Part shown: positions 25,193 through 33,337 of the stretch, piece by piece
Layout: each line of letters opens with the position of its first letter
Position numbering within the stretch: the stretch's first letter is position 1
Origin: Clostridia bacterium
Lineage (GTDB): Bacteria; Bacillota; Clostridia; Oscillospirales; QAMX01
DNA: 64,000 nt
Assembly: GCA_017532825.1 (NCBI GenBank)
Contig: JAFXIT010000041.1
Coordinates: 21,423-85,422, forward strand
Direction: 5' to 3'
The notes under the pieces: model-generated
The model's database searches: none
What the model was told of the DNA's origin: nothing
What the model saw: the letters and a program-made list of their open reading frames with translations, nothing else
Made by a program: the position numbers and the translations under genes

Positions 25193-26656
25193 TTATTTGG
25201 CCATGCAGACCTTGAGGAATCTTTCGTATGCCGCAGTAAACTCGGTGTCGGTTATCTCGTATACGTCTGTATCGAAGGAGTCGGCAATAAGCTCTCTTGC
25301 CTGATCAACACCCGAGATATCACCCATAGTGATCATCTGTGCGGCAACATTTCCTATCGCGGTAGCCTCGACAGGTCCTGCAATAACGGGACGGGCAATG
25401 GCTGCGGCGGTGTACTTCATCAGCAGCCTGTCTTTACATCCGCCGCCGACGGCACGGAGGGTATCCATACGGTAGCCGAGTGTCTTTTCAAGGGCCTCAA
25501 GCTGGAATCTGTACTTCATTGCAAGGCTCTCAAGCACACATCTGAGGGTCTCTCCCCTGCTTTGAGGGGGTGTCTGACCGGTACGGGTGCAGTAATCTGC
25601 GATCTTTTGGGTCATATGTCCGGGTGACATAAACTCGGGAGCGTCGGGGTCGATAAAGCGGACAAGTCGGTCTGCCGCCTCTATCTCGGCGTCGAGGGTA
25701 CGGTAGTCGGCGTTGCCGGTCTCACGTCTTACCTCGCCGTATATCCACAGTCCCATTATGTTCTTTAAGAAGCGAATATTGCCGCCCCAGCCGCCTTCGT
25801 TGGTATAATCGGCAGCAAATGCCGCATCGCTTGTGTTGGGAGAATCGGTCTCGGTGCCAAGCAGGCTCCAGGTGCCGCAGGAAAGGTATGCCGAGCGCTC
25901 ACCAGGCTTTTTGGGTACTGCAAGGTAGGCGCTTCCCGTATCGTGGCCGCAGACCGAGACCACGGGCAGATCAAGACCCGTCTCGTCGGCGACCTTGCTT
26001 TCAAGTCTGCCTAAAACCCGTCCGGGCATGGTGATGGGCTGAAGCATGGCGGTGTTTATGCCGAGCTTTTCAAGAAGCTCAAAATCGTAATTGCGGGTAC
26101 GCACGTCAAGCATCTCGGAGGTGGAGGCCATGGTAAACTCGGCCGAAGGAACGCCCGTGAGCATATAGTTAAACAGATCGGGCATGAACAGCAGCGTTTT
26201 TGCCGAATCCATCAGCTTGGGATAGCGTCTGTAAAGTGCGGTAAGCTGAAACAGTGTGTTGAACTTAAGATACTGGATACCCGTACGCTCGTAAAGCTCA
26301 CGCTTTGAAACGCTCTCAAAGACCCTTTCGGCTTCGCCGTCGGTGATGGCGTCACGGTAAAAAAGCGGATTTCCGATAAGCCTTCCGTCGCTGTCAAGCA
26401 GACCGAAGTCGACACCCCAGGTGTCAACGCCCATCGACACGACGTCCTTGGCTCCGGTGGCGGAGAGCTTCTTCATTCCCTGCTTCATTTCGTGGAAAAG
26501 TCGGAGTATATCCCAGGAATAATGCCCGAATGCATAGACGGGGTCGTTAGAGAAGCGGTGAAGCTCGTCAAGCTCGATACGTCTTCCGTTAAACGAGGCA
26601 ACTATTCCGCGTCCGCTCGAGGCACCGTAGTCAAATGTAAGGTATTTCTTAGTCAT
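25193..26656 (-). CDS. rhaB: Rhamnulokinase
   Basis: FGGY-family kinase phosphorylating L-rhamnulose at C1. 487 residues. The N-terminal phosphate loop is LTFDYGASSGRGIVASFNGR, the FGGY substrate segment is GVDTWGVDFGLLDSDG, and the ATPase domain has SVCGHDTGSAYLAVP and the C-terminal adenosine motif AVGGGCKDRLLMKYTA. It is the first gene of the rhamnose unit, with a GAAGGGA ribosome site. Kinase before isomerase is a common order in Clostridia. Confidence 0.96.
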   Translation of the reverse strand: MTKKYLTFDYGASSGRGIVASFNGRRIELDELHRFSNDPVYAFGHYSWDILRLFHEMKQGMKKLSATGAKDVVSMGVDTWGVDFGLLDSDGRLIGNPLFYRDAITDGEAERVFESVSKRELYERTGIQYLKFNTLFQLTALYRRYPKLMDSAKTLLFMPDLFNYMLTGVPSAEFTMASTSEMLDVRTRNYDFELLEKLGINTAMLQPITMPGRVLGRLESKVADETGLDLPVVSVCGHDTGSAYLAVPKKPGERSAYLSCGTWSLLGTETDSPNTSDAAFAADYTNEGGWGGNIRFLKNIMGLWIYGEVRRETGNADYRTLDAEIEAADRLVRFIDPDAPEFMSPGHMTQKIADYCTRTGQTPPQSRGETLRCVLESLAMKYRFQLEALEKTLGYRMDTLRAVGGGCKDRLLMKYTAAAIARPVIAGPVEATAIGNVAAQMITMGDISGVDQARELIADSFDTDVYEITDTEFTAAYERFLKVCMAK

Positions 26657-26671
26657 AGCGTTCCCTTCTCT

Positions 26672-26687
26672 CTGCGGTATTCCGCAG
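26672..26687. promoter_or_regulatory. Palindrome in the rhaB leader (possible operator)
   Basis: CTGCGG, four bases, CCGCAG: a perfect interrupted palindrome between the rhaB -10 box and its ribosome site. It could bind a regulator or form a small hairpin near the start codon. No regulator gene is adjacent. Confidence 0.35.
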
Positions 26688-26707
26688 TCACAAGATGCTT
26701 GGAATTA

Positions 26708-26737
26708 ATTATATCACAAACAGTCTGCTTTGTACAA
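26708..26737 (-). promoter_or_regulatory. Promoter of the rhamnose operon
   Basis: TTGTAC, 18 bp, TATAAT on the minus strand. The weak -35 box and long spacer suggest that an activator may be needed. Confidence 0.6.
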
Positions 26738-26778
26738 TCATTAAAATAAATTTTTGACAAATATATCCCCTCGCAGGC

Positions 26779-26826
26779 AAAAAATCATGCCGCCGAGCCT
26801 GCCTTGGAGGCAGACTTCGACGGCAT
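26779..26826 (-). terminator. Terminator of the amino-acid ABC operon
   Basis: A long hairpin: ATGCCG at the base pairs with CGGCAT, and TCTGCCT pairs with AGGCAGG at the tip, with an imperfect middle; the minus-strand side ends in TTTTTT. Confidence 0.8.
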
Positions 26827-26845
26827 AGGTTGCCTTGACGATATC

Positions 26846-27568
26846 TTAAAGCACCTTCGAAAGGAAATCCTTAAGTCTGGGAGACTGCGGATTTGCAAAG
26901 AATTCATCGGGCGTATTCTGCTCGACGATGACACCCTCGTCCATAAACATTACTCTCGTGCCGACCTCTCTTGCAAAGCCCATCTCGTGGGTAACGACGA
27001 CCATGGTCATGCCGTCGTCGGCAAGCTTTTTCATTACCTCAAGCACCTCTCCGACCATTTCGGGGTCAAGGGCGCTCGTAGGCTCGTCAAAGAGCATAAC
27101 GTCGGGGTTCATGGCAAGAGCACGGACGATGGCGATGCGCTGCTTCTGTCCGCCCGAAAGCTGTGCGGGATAGCTCTGTGCCTTGTCGGCAAGATGGACC
27201 ATCTCAAGCAGCCGCATGGCGTTTTCTTCTGCTTCCTTCTTACCGGCAACACCCAGCTTTACGGGAGCAAGGGTGATGTTTTTAAGGATGGTCAGGTGGG
27301 GAAAGAGGTTAAAGTGCTGAAAGACCATACCCATTCTCATACGCATACGGTTTATATTGGTCTTTCTGTCAAGCATATCCACGCCGTCAAAGACTATCTC
27401 TCCGCCGGTAGGTGTCTCAAGGAGGTTTAGGCAGCGAAGGAAGGTGCTCTTACCAGAACCCGAAGGTCCGACGATGACGACCTTTTCACCCTTATGGATG
27501 GTCTCGGTTATTCCCTTGAGCACGAGGTGATCTCCGAAGGCTTTTTCAAGATTTCTAACGTCTATCAC
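26846..27568 (-). CDS. Polar amino-acid ABC transporter ATP-binding protein
   Basis: ATPase of a GlnQ/ArtP-type importer. From the GTG start ([14 protein letters not shown]) it is 240 residues. Walker [12 protein letters not shown]-loop [10 protein letters not shown], signature LSGGQKQRI, Walker [13 protein letters not shown] and H-loop [10 protein letters not shown] are all intact; the [12 protein letters not shown]-loop region is typical of polar amino-acid importers. An upstream in-frame ATG exists, but it would begin with the Shine-Dalgarno sequence itself (AAAGGAGG) inside the permease gene. It overlaps the end of the permease gene by 14 bases. Substrate not determinable. Confidence 0.93.
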   Translation of the reverse strand: MIDVRNLEKAFGDHLVLKGITETIHKGEKVVIVGPSGSGKSTFLRCLNLLETPTGGEIVFDGVDMLDRKTNINRMRMRMGMVFQHFNLFPHLTILKNITLAPVKLGVAGKKEAEENAMRLLEMVHLADKAQSYPAQLSGGQKQRIAIVRALAMNPDVMLFDEPTSALDPEMVGEVLEVMKKLADDGMTMVVVTHEMGFAREVGTRVMFMDEGVIVEQNTPDEFFANPQSPRLKDFLSKVL

Positions 27569-28280
27569 TCTTGCGAAGCCTCCTTTCAAGCTTGCCTACG
27601 AGGTAGGTAAGAAGCATAACTATCACCAGGTATATTGCCGCAACGGCAAGAAGCGGCAGGAAGGGCTCGTAGGTAAGGCTCTGGATGATATCGCCGCCCT
27701 TTGCAAGGTCGGGCAGGGCTATGTATCCGGCAATGGAGGTCTCCTTCAAAAGGGTTATAAACTCGTTTGCAAGGGCCGGCAGTACGTTTTTGAAGGCCTG
27801 GGGCATAACTATCCTCGCCATGGTGGAGGTATAGCTCAAGCCAAGGCTTCGGCCTGCCTCGGTCTGTCCCTTTTCTACCGACATTATGCCCGAGCGCACT
27901 ATCTCTGCGACGTAGGCACCCGAGTTTACTCCGAAGGCAATGATGGCGACCAAGAGCTTACTGATATCCACCGAGGCAAAGATGACGTAGTAGGTGATCA
28001 TAAGCTGTATGACCGCAGGCGTGCCGCGGATGACGGTGAGGTAGACCCTGCAGATGGCGTTGAGTATCTTGAGTCTGCCCGTCTGCTCGTAGGTAGAGCG
28101 TATGATGGCAACGATAAAGCCCAGCACAATACCCAGCAATGCCGCAAAAACGGTTATCTTAAGGGTATTCATAAGACCGTCGGTGAGGTATCTCCAACGG
28201 TTGTCCTTTATGAAGTTGAGGACAAAATCGGCCTTAAGTCCGTTAAACCAATTTCCTATGCTTTGAAAAAATTCAGCCAT
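27555..28280 (-). CDS. Polar amino-acid ABC transporter permease
   Basis: A 241-residue inner-membrane permease of the HisM/GlnP type. The N-terminal helix [20 protein letters not shown] opens the BPD domain, and the EAA coupling motif is [20 protein letters not shown], continuing to [14 protein letters not shown]. Only one permease gene is present, so the transporter is probably a homodimer in the membrane. It is separated from the binding-protein gene by a hairpin that may lower its expression. Confidence 0.93.
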   Translation of the reverse strand: MAEFFQSIGNWFNGLKADFVLNFIKDNRWRYLTDGLMNTLKITVFAALLGIVLGFIVAIIRSTYEQTGRLKILNAICRVYLTVIRGTPAVIQLMITYYVIFASVDISKLLVAIIAFGVNSGAYVAEIVRSGIMSVEKGQTEAGRSLGLSYTSTMARIVMPQAFKNVLPALANEFITLLKETSIAGYIALPDLAKGGDIIQSLTYEPFLPLLAVAAIYLVIVMLLTYLVGKLERRLRKSDRR

Positions 28281-28300
28281 TATTTTCTCCGTATCTGATT

Positions 28301-28336
28301 AAAAACAGGCGGAACCAAGCAGATCCCGCCTGTTTT
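28301..28336 (-). terminator. Intercistronic hairpin between binding protein and permease genes
   Basis: An 11-bp stem (AAAACAGGCGG / CCGCCTGTTTT) followed by T residues, placed between the binding-protein stop and the permease start. Since no promoter is evident for the permease, it probably acts as a partial terminator or 3' stabiliser that lets the binding protein be made in excess. Confidence 0.75.
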
Positions 28337-28351
28337 AATTATTGGATCCGA

Positions 28352-29155
28352 TTACTTCTTGCGAACAATTATGACCTGGGTGGAGGTGGTGTAGGAATCG
28401 GAGAAGTTGACGTTCTCAAGGCGGTCGGGTCTGACGGTCATACCGGCAACACCGATGTCAGCCTTGCCGCTCTGAACGGCGCCGATGATGGCGTTGAAGT
28501 CCATGCTCTCAACGACAAGCTCCATGCCGAGGATGTCGGCGATGGCCTGGGCGAGGTCGACGTCAATACCGATTATGTTCTGATCGGCATCGTAGTACTC
28601 ATAGGGCTCAAACTCGGCGTTGGTAGCCATCTTGAGGGTGCCGTTGGGTCTTTCAAGACCCTCGGGAGAGGTGTACTGATAGGTGCCCTGGGTCTCGTCT
28701 CCGATGTAGTTGGAGATGATCTTGTCGATGGTGCCGTTTTCCTTAAGCTGGGCAATGGCGGCGTTGATGTTGGCAAGCAGCTCGGTGTTTTCCTTGGCGA
28801 CGGCGATGGCGTACTCTTCAATGGCGAAGGGGTCGTCAAGGATCTTGAGGTCGTCGTTCTTCTCGACGAACTTCTTGGCAGGCTCGGCGTCGATTATAAC
28901 GCAGTCGATCTTACCCTGCTTGAGTGCCAGAACGGCGTCTGCGCCCTTCTTGTAGCCCTCAATGACAGAACCCTCTTCCTCGTAGTCAAGAGCAAACGTC
29001 CAACCGGTGGTACCGAGCTGGGTGCCTATCTTCTTACCGGGAAGGTCGTCGATCGAAAACACCTTGTTTGCGGGAACGCTGTTGCAGGCGCACAGAGTGG
29101 TGCAGAGAATTGCAGCTGCGAAAAGCAGTGCAAGAAGCTTAACTGTTCTTTTCAT
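28352..29155 (-). CDS. Amino-acid ABC transporter binding lipoprotein, circularly permuted
   Basis: A 267-residue SBP_bac_3-type binding protein with signal peptide and lipobox LCAC (lipidated Cys24). Its two halves are in swapped order. Residues 35-152 (IDDLPGKKIGTQLGTTG through AIAQLKENGTIDKIISNYIG) correspond to the usual second part of the family. Residues 173-267 (TLKMATNAEFEPYEYYDA, DVDLAQAIADILGMELVVES, SGKADIGVAGMTVRPDR, SQVIIVRKK-like end) correspond to the usual first part, joined by a linker at 153-172. The new termini fall at the hinge that normally links VVVRK to IxDLxGKKIG. All expected elements are present once, so the protein is probably functional. Promoter, GGAGGG site and operon context are normal. 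Confidence 0.88.
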   Translation of the reverse strand: MKRTVKLLALLFAAAILCTTLCACNSVPANKVFSIDDLPGKKIGTQLGTTGWTFALDYEEEGSVIEGYKKGADAVLALKQGKIDCVIIDAEPAKKFVEKNDDLKILDDPFAIEEYAIAVAKENTELLANINAAIAQLKENGTIDKIISNYIGDETQGTYQYTSPEGLERPNGTLKMATNAEFEPYEYYDADQNIIGIDVDLAQAIADILGMELVVESMDFNAIIGAVQSGKADIGVAGMTVRPDRLENVNFSDSYTTSTQVIIVRKK

Positions 29156-29191
29156 GGTATGTATTTTCCCTCCTAATTTATATCACTGCAT

Positions 29192-29219
29192 ATTATACAC
29201 TCTTCCCCGCCAAAATCAA
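29192..29219 (-). promoter_or_regulatory. Sigma-A promoter of the amino-acid ABC operon
   Basis: TTGATT, 16 bp, TATAAT on the minus strand, about 36 bases before the binding-protein ATG. Confidence 0.7.
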
Positions 29220-29314
29220 GGGGTAGATTTAATTTTATTCACTTTTTTTGCAAATATTTTTCTCTTCGACAAAAATATTTCCTTGATAATTCAACAATTT
29301 GTGCCTTTACCCTA

Positions 29315-29343
29315 TTGCAATCGGAGGAAGGATGTGGTATACT
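29315..29343 (+). promoter_or_regulatory. Sigma-A promoter of degV
   Basis: TTGCAA, 17 bp, TATACT, followed by an ACAGGAG ribosome site. Confidence 0.65.
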
Positions 29344-29388
29344 ATTATTCAATGAACAATAGTGTTTTTTCGACAGGAGATAATGCCA

Positions 29389-30261
29389 ATGAACGATTTT
29401 GTAATACTTACCGACTCCTGCTGCGATCTGCCCGCAGAGCTTGCAGGCAAGGAAGGCATCAGCGTCATCCCCCTCACCGTTACACTCGAGGGCAAGGAGT
29501 ACCGCAATATGCTTGACGGCAGCGATATAGCCTCCGAGGATTTCTATGCAAGACTGAGAAACGGAGCTCTTGCCACCACCTCTGCGGCAAGCGTTGGAAT
29601 GTTCCAGGACGCTATGGAGCCCATACTCAAGGAGGGCAAGGACATCCTCTGCATTGCATTTTCATCAGGACTCAGCAGTACCTGCTCCTCGGCGCAGATC
29701 GCCGCAGGCGAGCTTTCGGAGCGTTATCCAGAGCAGAAGGTATACGTCGTAGACTCCCTTTGTGCCTCTCTGGGCCAGGGTCTGCTTGTATATCACGCCT
29801 GCCGTAAAAAGGAGTCGGGCGCATCTATAGAGGAGGTTAGAGACTGGCTCGAGGAAAACAAGCTCAGTCTCTGCCATTGGTTTACCGTTGACAGTCTCTC
29901 CCATCTGCGCAGAGGCGGGCGTCTCAGCTCGGCAAAGGCACTTCTGGGAAGCCTGCTCCACGTAAAGCCGGTGCTTCACATGGACAATGACGGACACCTT
30001 ATAAATATGGAAACGGTACGCGGAAGAAATACCGCCCTCAAAAGACTCACCGAAAAGATGGCAGAGCTTGCCACAGACCCCCAAACCCAGACGGTATTTA
30101 TCAGCCATGCGGACGATATCGAAGCCGCAGAGCTCGTCGCATCCGACGTAAGGGAGAGGTTTGGAATAAAGGACATACTCATAAGCTCCATCGGACCGGT
30201 CATCGGCGCACACTGCGGTCCGGGCACGGTTGCGCTGTTTTTCCTCGGAAAAGAGCGTTAA
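29389..30261 (+). CDS. DegV family fatty-acid-binding protein
   Basis: A 290-residue DegV protein. Family members (FakB in staphylococci) hold a fatty acid for phosphorylation by FakA, feeding exogenous or recycled fatty acids into phospholipid synthesis. Seen: N-terminal TDSCCDLPAE, the fatty-acid carboxylate-binding TTSAASVGMF, SSGLSSTCSSAQ, the FTVDSLSHLRRGGRLS segment near residue 165, and the C-terminal GPVIGAHCGPGT signature. I prefer the second of two nearby ATG codons because it is nine bases from AGGAG. No fakA-like kinase gene is adjacent. The DegV name does not imply a role in protein degradation. Confidence 0.92.
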   Translation: MNDFVILTDSCCDLPAELAGKEGISVIPLTVTLEGKEYRNMLDGSDIASEDFYARLRNGALATTSAASVGMFQDAMEPILKEGKDILCIAFSSGLSSTCSSAQIAAGELSERYPEQKVYVVDSLCASLGQGLLVYHACRKKESGASIEEVRDWLEENKLSLCHWFTVDSLSHLRRGGRLSSAKALLGSLLHVKPVLHMDNDGHLINMETVRGRNTALKRLTEKMAELATDPQTQTVFISHADDIEAAELVASDVRERFGIKDILISSIGPVIGAHCGPGTVALFFLGKER

Positions 30262-30265
30262 GGTA

Positions 30266-30294
30266 TTGACATTTCTTCCAAAAGATGCTAATAT
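30266..30294 (+). promoter_or_regulatory. Sigma-A promoter of the leader-ABC-DUF1854-ABC unit
   Basis: TTGACA, 17 bp, TAATAT, starting five bases after the degV stop. Confidence 0.72.
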
Positions 30295-30333
30295 AGCATC
30301 ATTAAAATTACAAAGAAAGGAGGCCGCCCAAAA

Positions 30334-30426
30334 ATGATCATAGTAAACGTTAAACTTTTTGCAAGCGATATGGGATCGGTCTGCCTTTCTGCAGACCGTC
30401 ATACACGTTTGCCCATGGAGCGTTGA
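30334..30426 (+). CDS. Predicted 30-residue leader peptide
   Basis: ATG stands ten bases after AAAGGAGG, among the best ribosome sites in the window. The 30-codon frame starts MIIVNVKLFASDMGS and ends DRHTRLPMER, then stops 24 bases before a strong intrinsic terminator. Inside the frame is a hairpin (CGGTCTGC with GCAGACCG, 30377-30398). The stop codon touches CTGTCG (30427-30432), which can pair with CGACGG (30449-30454), the lower 5' side of the terminator stem. This layout fits ribosome-mediated attenuation, as shown for the bmrB leader of the bmrCD exporter in Bacillus subtilis. The peptide itself is not similar to BmrB as far as I can tell. Confidence 0.65.
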   Translation: MIIVNVKLFASDMGSVCLSADRHTRLPMER

Positions 30427-30450
30427 CTGTCGGCTTTTTCTGTTTCTTCG

Positions 30451-30483
30451 ACGGGACACCTTCATGGTGTCCCGTTATTTTTT
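30451..30483 (+). terminator. Attenuator terminator before the ABC exporter genes
   Basis: A perfect ten-base stem ACGGGACACC / GGTGTCCCGT with a TTCAT loop, followed by TATTTTTTT. It stands between the promoter and the first exporter gene, with no other promoter after it, so basal read-through or regulated antitermination is needed for expression. Confidence 0.85.
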
Positions 30484-30505
30484 TGCTGTAAAGAAAGGAA
30501 ATCCA

Positions 30506-32794
30506 ATGAACAAAAAAGGACAGCTCTCTCCGGCACTGCTTGAGCTGCTTGGCAGTGCCGGACTGGATACCTCCGAGCTTATCTGGTCGGTTACGTCGGA
30601 TATGGACGATGAAGGATGTTACTGTACCGCCTGGATAACCTTCGACAAAAAAGGGCTCTACATTGCATTCGGAAGCGAGGAGACCGTCCCCGGCAGGCAG
30701 GGAAAAAAGGCGACAACAAAATACACTCTGCGCCAACTTCGCAGCTTCCCTGCCGACGAGGTCGGCAAGCTCAAGACCGAAAGCTACCTCACAACCGCCC
30801 GTCTCATCGGAGAAAAGGACGGAAACGAGGTCGCCTATACCTATTTTTCGGTAGGTCTTACCGAAAAGATAAACGACCTCATCAAGGTATGGGAAACCGT
30901 CCGCGAGGGCAAGGACCCCTCCGACGTTATAAAGAGCTTCCGCAAAAGCGACGTATGCCCCACCTGCGGGATGCGCTACCCCGACCCCGATCGGGCGGTA
31001 TGCCCCAAATGTGTCGACAAAAGCTCGACGGTAAAGCGGCTGTTTTCGTTTTTTAACGGCTACTGGGGCAAGGTCGCCATTATCATTGCCACAATGCTGC
31101 TTGGCACGGCGGTCACCCTTCTTATGCCCCAGATCTCAACAAAAACGCTTTATGATAACGTCCTCAACGCAGGCAATCCAACGCCCGTCGATCAACTGAT
31201 AGTATCCTTGGGATACCTCGTACTTGCCATAATCGGAGTAAAGCTCGCCTCCCAGCTTCTGCAGGTGTTTTATTCCTACGTTACCGGTGCGATACTGCCC
31301 TGGGTCATCTACGACATAAAGCTTAAGATCTTCAACGCAATGCAGCGTATGTCGGTAGGCTTTTACACCGCAAAGCAGACCGGCTCCCTTATGGAGCGGG
31401 TCACGAGCGACGCCAACAACATCTATTGGTTTATGCTTGACGGTATGTCCAGCCTCATAGTCCACGCCGCAACGATAATCGGCATCCTCGTTATAATGTT
31501 TATAATGAGCTGGCAGCTGACCGTTATCGCACTTGTCAGCCTGCCGATAATACTGGGAGTATACGTTGCCCTTGAAAACGTCTTTCACCGTCTCTACCAT
31601 AAAAACTGGGCACGAAGCGCCTCCCTTTCGTCGATGGTCAGCGACAACGTCAACGGTCAGCGTGTTATCAAGGCATTCTCCAAGGAGGACGAGGAAAGCG
31701 GAAGGTTTGCCGATATAAGCGGAAAGCTCCGTGACTCCGACATAGAATGCTCCAACACAGAGGCCACCGCCTACCCTCTTATCTCACTGTTTGTATACAT
31801 AGCCTCGACGGTCATTCTCGCCGTGGGCGGTATCATGGTGGTAAAGGGTCGGATGACCATCGGCACCCTGCTTACCTTCGTTATCTATCTCAATATGCTC
31901 CAAATGCCCCTCGATACCATTTCCTGGGTCTCAAGCTGGTGGGCAAGATGCTTTGACTCGGCACACAGAGTATTCGAGGTCATAGACACCGAGCCCGACG
32001 TCACCGAGCGTGAGGATCCCGTCATTCTTGAGAACTTCCGCGGAAGCATAGACATATCCGAGCTGGAGTTTGAGTACGAGCCTGCCCGCCCCGTAATAAA
32101 GAAGCTTGATCTTCATGTCAAGGCCGGTCAGATGCTCGGTATCGTCGGAAAGACCGGTGCGGGCAAATCGACCATCGCAAACCTCATTGCAAGGCTTTAC
32201 GACCCCAAGGCGGGGGTGATAAAGATAGACGGTGTGGACGTTCGTGACCTTTCGCTCTCACAGTTAAGGGAGAACATCGGCCTCGTTTCGCAGGAGATAT
32301 ACCTCTTTATGGGTACCATTGCCGACAATATCCGTTACGCAAAGCCCGATGCGACTATGGAGGAGGTCATTGCCGCGGCAAAGGCGGCAAGCGCCCACGA
32401 CTTTATAATGAAGCTTCCCGACACCTACGAGACAAGGGTCGGTGCAGGCGGGCAGGACCTTTCGGGCGGTGAGCGTCAGCGCATCTCCATTGCCCGTACC
32501 ATCATACAAAACCCCCGCATCCTCATCCTCGACGAGGCAACTGCGGCCATGGATACCGAGACCGAGCGAAACATCCAGGAGTCTCTGACCGCCCTCAAGA
32601 GCGGCCGCACCACCCTCGCCATCGCCCACCGTCTGTCCACCCTCCGTGACGCCGACACCCTTGCGGTCATTGAGGACGGCAAGGTAGTGGAGTTTGGCAC
32701 CTACACCGAGCTGATGTACAAAAAGGGCGAGTATTACAAGCTCTACCAGATGCAGGCCGAGGCGTTGAAATACGTCGGCATCGGCGAGGACTGA
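30506..32794 (+). CDS. ABC exporter subunit 1 with N-terminal zinc-ribbon extension
   Basis: A 762-residue half-exporter (fused membrane and ATPase domains). Residues 1-145 are an unknown domain with alternating strands (CYCTAWITFDKKGLYIAFGS); residues 151-169 form a zinc ribbon, CPTCGMRYPDPDRAVCPKC. The type IV exporter membrane domain spans about 185-490, and the ATPase has Walker A GKTGAGKST (548-556), signature LSGGERQRI (652), Walker B LILDE with catalytic Glu677, and H-loop His708. The D-loop is AAMD instead of SALD. The start MNKKGQLSPA follows AAAGGAAA; longer frames run through the attenuator. It is the first of a trio with a DUF1854 gene and a second exporter subunit. Substrate unknown. 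Confidence 0.88.
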   Translation: MNKKGQLSPALLELLGSAGLDTSELIWSVTSDMDDEGCYCTAWITFDKKGLYIAFGSEETVPGRQGKKATTKYTLRQLRSFPADEVGKLKTESYLTTARLIGEKDGNEVAYTYFSVGLTEKINDLIKVWETVREGKDPSDVIKSFRKSDVCPTCGMRYPDPDRAVCPKCVDKSSTVKRLFSFFNGYWGKVAIIIATMLLGTAVTLLMPQISTKTLYDNVLNAGNPTPVDQLIVSLGYLVLAIIGVKLASQLLQVFYSYVTGAILPWVIYDIKLKIFNAMQRMSVGFYTAKQTGSLMERVTSDANNIYWFMLDGMSSLIVHAATIIGILVIMFIMSWQLTVIALVSLPIILGVYVALENVFHRLYHKNWARSASLSSMVSDNVNGQRVIKAFSKEDEESGRFADISGKLRDSDIECSNTEATAYPLISLFVYIASTVILAVGGIMVVKGRMTIGTLLTFVIYLNMLQMPLDTISWVSSWWARCFDSAHRVFEVIDTEPDVTEREDPVILENFRGSIDISELEFEYEPARPVIKKLDLHVKAGQMLGIVGKTGAGKSTIANLIARLYDPKAGVIKIDGVDVRDLSLSQLRENIGLVSQEIYLFMGTIADNIRYAKPDATMEEVIAAAKAASAHDFIMKLPDTYETRVGAGGQDLSGGERQRISIARTIIQNPRILILDEATAAMDTETERNIQESLTALKSGRTTLAIAHRLSTLRDADTLAVIEDGKVVEFGTYTELMYKKGEYYKLYQMQAEALKYVGIGED

Positions 32795-32813
32795 GCGAAA
32801 GGAGTATAAACTT

Positions 32814-33323
32814 ATGGAAAACAGCTTAAACACCGCAAGTATAGGTCTTCTTGACCCTGCAAAGATAGAATTTTATACAAACCCCAACGGTTTTATTGCC
32901 ATGAAAAACGGTAACGAGGACTTCAAGCGTGTCCGCCTTACCCGTGTTCTCCCCTTTTCGGAGCCCTTTTGCTATATCGCAGTGAGCGATACCGAGGGCA
33001 AGGAGATAGGCATCATAGCCGACCTGAGCGAGCTTTCCCAGGCACAGGCCGAGCTTGTAAAAAAGGAGCTTGACTCCAGATACTACTGCCCCACCGTTTC
33101 CTCCATTTCCGAGATAAAGGAAAAGATGGGATATTTCTACTTTGACGTTATGATCGGCTCCTACAGAAAGATATTTGCCGTGCGTGACATCTCCCGCAAC
33201 ATCAAGCAGCTTCAAAACGGTGCCATCATCATAACCGACGTAGACGGTAACCGCTTTCTCATCCCCGACATCCATGCGATAGGCTCAAAGAGCCGCCGCA
33301 AGATCGAGCCCTATCTGTATTGA
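32814..33323 (+). CDS. DUF1854 family protein
   Basis: A 169-residue soluble protein of the DUF1854 family: SIGLLDPAKIEFYTNPNGFI, the conserved RVRLTRVLPFSEPFCYIAV, ELDSRYYCPTVSSISEIKEK, GYFYFDVMIGSYRKIFAVRD and the C-terminal VDGNRFLIPDIHAIGSKSRR. There is no signal peptide or membrane segment. It lies between two ABC exporter genes with an AGGAG site and 19 and 14 base gaps. As I recall, proteobacterial relatives are linked by database family names to cyanophycin metabolism plus an ABC transporter; no cyanophycin genes are here, so that role cannot be carried over. It probably works with the flanking transporter. Confidence 0.88.
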   Translation: MENSLNTASIGLLDPAKIEFYTNPNGFIAMKNGNEDFKRVRLTRVLPFSEPFCYIAVSDTEGKEIGIIADLSELSQAQAELVKKELDSRYYCPTVSSISEIKEKMGYFYFDVMIGSYRKIFAVRDISRNIKQLQNGAIIITDVDGNRFLIPDIHAIGSKSRRKIEPYLY

Positions 33324-33337
33324 GGAGGTATATAGCA

